A program made the position numbers and the translations under genes. This document shows positions 5,446 through 6,744 of a DNA stretch of 6,744 nucleotides, piece after piece. The stretch's first letter is position 1, and the number at the start of each line of letters is the position of its first letter. The stretch covers positions 1-6,744 of the forward strand of contig JACQAB010000021.1 of the NCBI GenBank assembly GCA_016195205.1. The letters run 5' to 3'. The notes beneath the pieces were generated by a model, which saw nothing but the letters and a program-made list of their open reading frames with translations, was not told the origin of the DNA and made no database searches. The DNA is from Pseudomonadota bacterium (GTDB lineage: Bacteria > Pseudomonadota > Alphaproteobacteria > UBA9219 > RGZA01).

Positions 5446-5810
5446 TTACAGCATCATTTGCAGTGCGCGGGATTCGGCGCGCATGCGAAGCCACACCCAC
5501 CCTGCCGTAAGTCCGGTGAAAAAACAACCCGCCCCCCATTGCCGAAAAGCCAATGACAAGGCCATGACTTCAAAAATCAGCACCATATAGATGGGGTGGC
5601 GCAGAAAGCGGTAGGGCCCCGTGGTAATGCGAAAGGCCAATGGCACGGCGATAATGCGCGTGGTCCAGAATTTGCCTAAATGGGCGATGGTCCACCAGCG
5701 CGTGATCTGCAGCAGCGCGAAGAATCCCAGCAGGAAAGGTTGTGGCGCGGGATTCGGCGGTGTCACCCGGTAAGCAGGCAAAGGATGAAGGCGAGGGTGT
5801 TGAGGGTCAT
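5446..5810 (-). pseudogene. Truncated and frame-disrupted isoprenylcysteine methyltransferase-like membrane protein
   Basis: Members of this family (ICMT / YpbQ-like, phospholipid-methyltransferase fold) are small integral membrane SAM-dependent methyltransferases, usually about 160-200 residues. The C-terminal body is intact in one frame from about 5781 to 5446: LLQITRWWTIAHLGKFWTTR (24-43, counted from the TTG at 5781), GPYRFLRHPIY (55-65, with the hallmark RHPxY), Glu71 and a last hydrophobic helix (about 82-98), ending with Arg and Glu residues typical of the family. The expected N-terminal helix and loop of about 50-60 residues are missing. Instead, an ATG at 5808-5810 in another frame encodes 15 hydrophobic residues beginning MTLNTLAFILC, resembling a family N-terminus, and hits TGA at 5763-5765. 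An internal deletion with frame change is the simplest reading. A TTG start at 5781 would give 111 residues but no clear ribosome binding site. A sequencing or assembly error is possible. Confidence 0.6.
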
Positions 5811-5818
5811 TGTTTAAT

Positions 5819-5906
5819 TGTCATTCCAGCGCATGCTGGAATCCATGGCAACGGCTTTTCCATTGGATAGGCCTCTCCATGGATGCCAGCCTTCGCTGGC
5901 ATGACA
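5819..5906. repeat. Inverted pair of REP-like 30-base hairpin units
   Basis: The left unit (5819-5848) and right unit (5877-5906) are inverted copies matching at 26 of 30 positions, both bounded by TGTCAT and CCATGG on the appropriate strand, with a 28-base spacer. Each unit alone folds into an 8-base-pair stem with a 4-base loop: ATTCCAGC-GCAT-GCTGGAAT on the left and ATGCCAGC-CTTC-GCTGGCAT on the right. Two of the four differences form a compensatory pair (T-A against G-C); the other two lie in the loop. This is the form of a BIME or MITE-type dispersed palindromic element found in many proteobacterial intergenic regions. It lies between recG and the methyltransferase remnant and may act as a 3' stabiliser or transcription attenuator for recG. 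No target-site duplication is visible. Confidence 0.75.
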
Positions 5907-5915
5907 CTCCTTTTG

Positions 5916-6744
5916 TTAGCCAGACCGCAAAGTTGGAATCATTTTATCATACTGAAACAGATACAGCAGATGCCGCAAGGCGTTTCCGCGCGGCGTTTTT
6001 AAATGGGCGTCTTTTGAGGTGATCAGCTTGGCGTCGTCGCGCGCGGCCAAAAGCAGGTCGTGATGCAGGGCCAGATCGGCGATTTTAAACTCGGGCATGC
6101 CGCTTTGCCGCGCGCCCAGCATTTCACCCGGGCCGCGCAGGCGCAAATCTTCCTCGGCGATCAGGAAGCCGTCATTGGTTTGGCGCATCATTTTCAGCCG
6201 CGCCTTGGCCACCTGGCCCAGCGGTTCCTGATACAAAAGCAGACAGGAGGATGGCGCATCGCTGCGTCCCACGCGCCCGCGCAACTGGTGCAATTGGGAA
6301 AGGCCGAAGCGTTCGGCATGTTCGATGATCATCAGCGTGGCGGCTTTTACATCCACGCCTACTTCCACCACGGTGGTGGCCACCAGAATATCGGCCTCGC
6401 CCTCGATGAAGTCGCGCATGGCGGCGTCGCGCTCGGGCACTTTCATGCGGCCATGCACGAGGCGCACTTTTGACACGCCCAGAATTTTTTTCAGGCTTTC
6501 AAAACGTTCGGTGGCCGCGGCCAGGTCGATGACTTCGGATTCCTCAATCAGCGGGCAGACCCAATAGGTTTTCTCGCCGCTTTTTATTTTGCGCTTCAGC
6601 GCCTCGGTGACCTCGGCCAGGCGGGCCAGCGGCAGAATGCGCGTGTCGATGGGTTTGCGGCCGGCCGGTTTCTCGATCAAGCGCGAAACATCCATATCGC
6701 CGTAATAAGTGATGGTCAGCGTGCGCGGAATGGGCGTGGCGGTA
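5916..6744 (-). CDS. recG: ATP-dependent DNA helicase RecG, C-terminal part (5' end outside window)
   Basis: RecG is a superfamily 2 translocase that remodels stalled replication forks and Holliday junctions. About 275 residues are visible, open to the right edge, ending at TAA (5918-5916); the full protein is about 690. In order: helicase motif III TATPIPRT at the edge (residues 1-8 of the fragment), the GDMDVSRL...GRKPI family block, HGRM (97-100), motif V region LVATTVVEVGVDV (120-132), motif VI QLHQLRGRVGR (150-160), and the RecG-specific TRG region TNDGFLIAEEDLRLRGPGEMLGARQSG, which couples ATP hydrolysis to branch migration. All residues expected in these motifs appear present. The REP-like pair begins 9 bases after the stop and would form the 3' end of its transcript. 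The fragment is intact. Confidence 0.95.
   Translation of the reverse strand, partial: TATPIPRTLTITYYGDMDVSRLIEKPAGRKPIDTRILPLARLAEVTEALKRKIKSGEKTYWVCPLIEESEVIDLAAATERFESLKKILGVSKVRLVHGRMKVPERDAAMRDFIEGEADILVATTVVEVGVDVKAATLMIIEHAERFGLSQLHQLRGRVGRSDAPSSCLLLYQEPLGQVAKARLKMMRQTNDGFLIAEEDLRLRGPGEMLGARQSGMPEFKIADLALHHDLLLAARDDAKLITSKDAHLKTPRGNALRHLLYLFQYDKMIPTLRSG

Noticed and set aside
4796..5590. Plus-strand open frame of 264 codons opposite the cyclophilin gene
   Set aside because: It is antisense to a clear cyclophilin with a signal peptide and ribosome binding site; its translation is low-complexity Gly, Ala and Arg-rich with no family motif.
5819..5906. CRISPR-like array or tRNA gene
   Set aside because: There are only two units, in inverted rather than direct orientation with one spacer, and no cloverleaf; a REP-type pair fits better.

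Overview
This window looks like ordinary chromosomal sequence from an alphaproteobacterium. The recG, anmK and cyclophilin sequences, and especially a cysteine desulfurase paired with an HscB-like protein carrying an N-terminal Cys4 zinc-ribbon-like segment, fit that group. Most genes look fairly GC-rich. The exception is the orphan gene at 497-1924, which is visibly more AT-rich. No taxon below class can be named from what is visible.

Layout. Positions 1-480 (+) hold the 3' end of anmK (anhydro-MurNAc kinase, cell-wall recycling). It converges, with a 16-base gap, on an unrecognised 475-residue coiled-coil protein with a proline-rich tail (497-1924, -). The 177-base gap upstream of that gene contains a perfect 16-base palindrome and a tandem pair of near-identical 10-base units. 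Positions 2102-2773 (-) encode a small alpha/beta hydrolase of the GxSxG type. A 194-base divergent region with one plausible minus-strand promoter separates it from a two-gene plus-strand unit: a group I (IscS/NifS-like) cysteine desulfurase (2968-4086) and an HscB-like co-chaperone (4115-4738). These two probably act together in Fe-S cluster assembly, the first supplying sulfur and the second linking the scaffold to an Hsp70. The J-domain signature HPD, however, reads APE.

The co-chaperone converges on an exported cyclophilin-type peptidyl-prolyl isomerase (4751-5428, -). A 9-base-pair inverted repeat contains the stop codons of both genes. Directly upstream of the isomerase on the same strand is a broken, internally shortened membrane methyltransferase of the isoprenylcysteine methyltransferase-like family (5446-5810). 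Beyond it lies a pair of REP-like hairpins in inverted orientation (5819-5906), whose stems differ from each other by a compensatory base-pair change. The window ends in the C-terminal third of recG (5916-6744, -).

I see no CRISPR array, phage module, defence locus or RNA gene. The main points of interest are the degenerate J-domain signature next to a desulfurase with unusual active-site residues, the orphan coiled-coil gene with its structured upstream region, and the covarying repeat pair beside a decayed gene.
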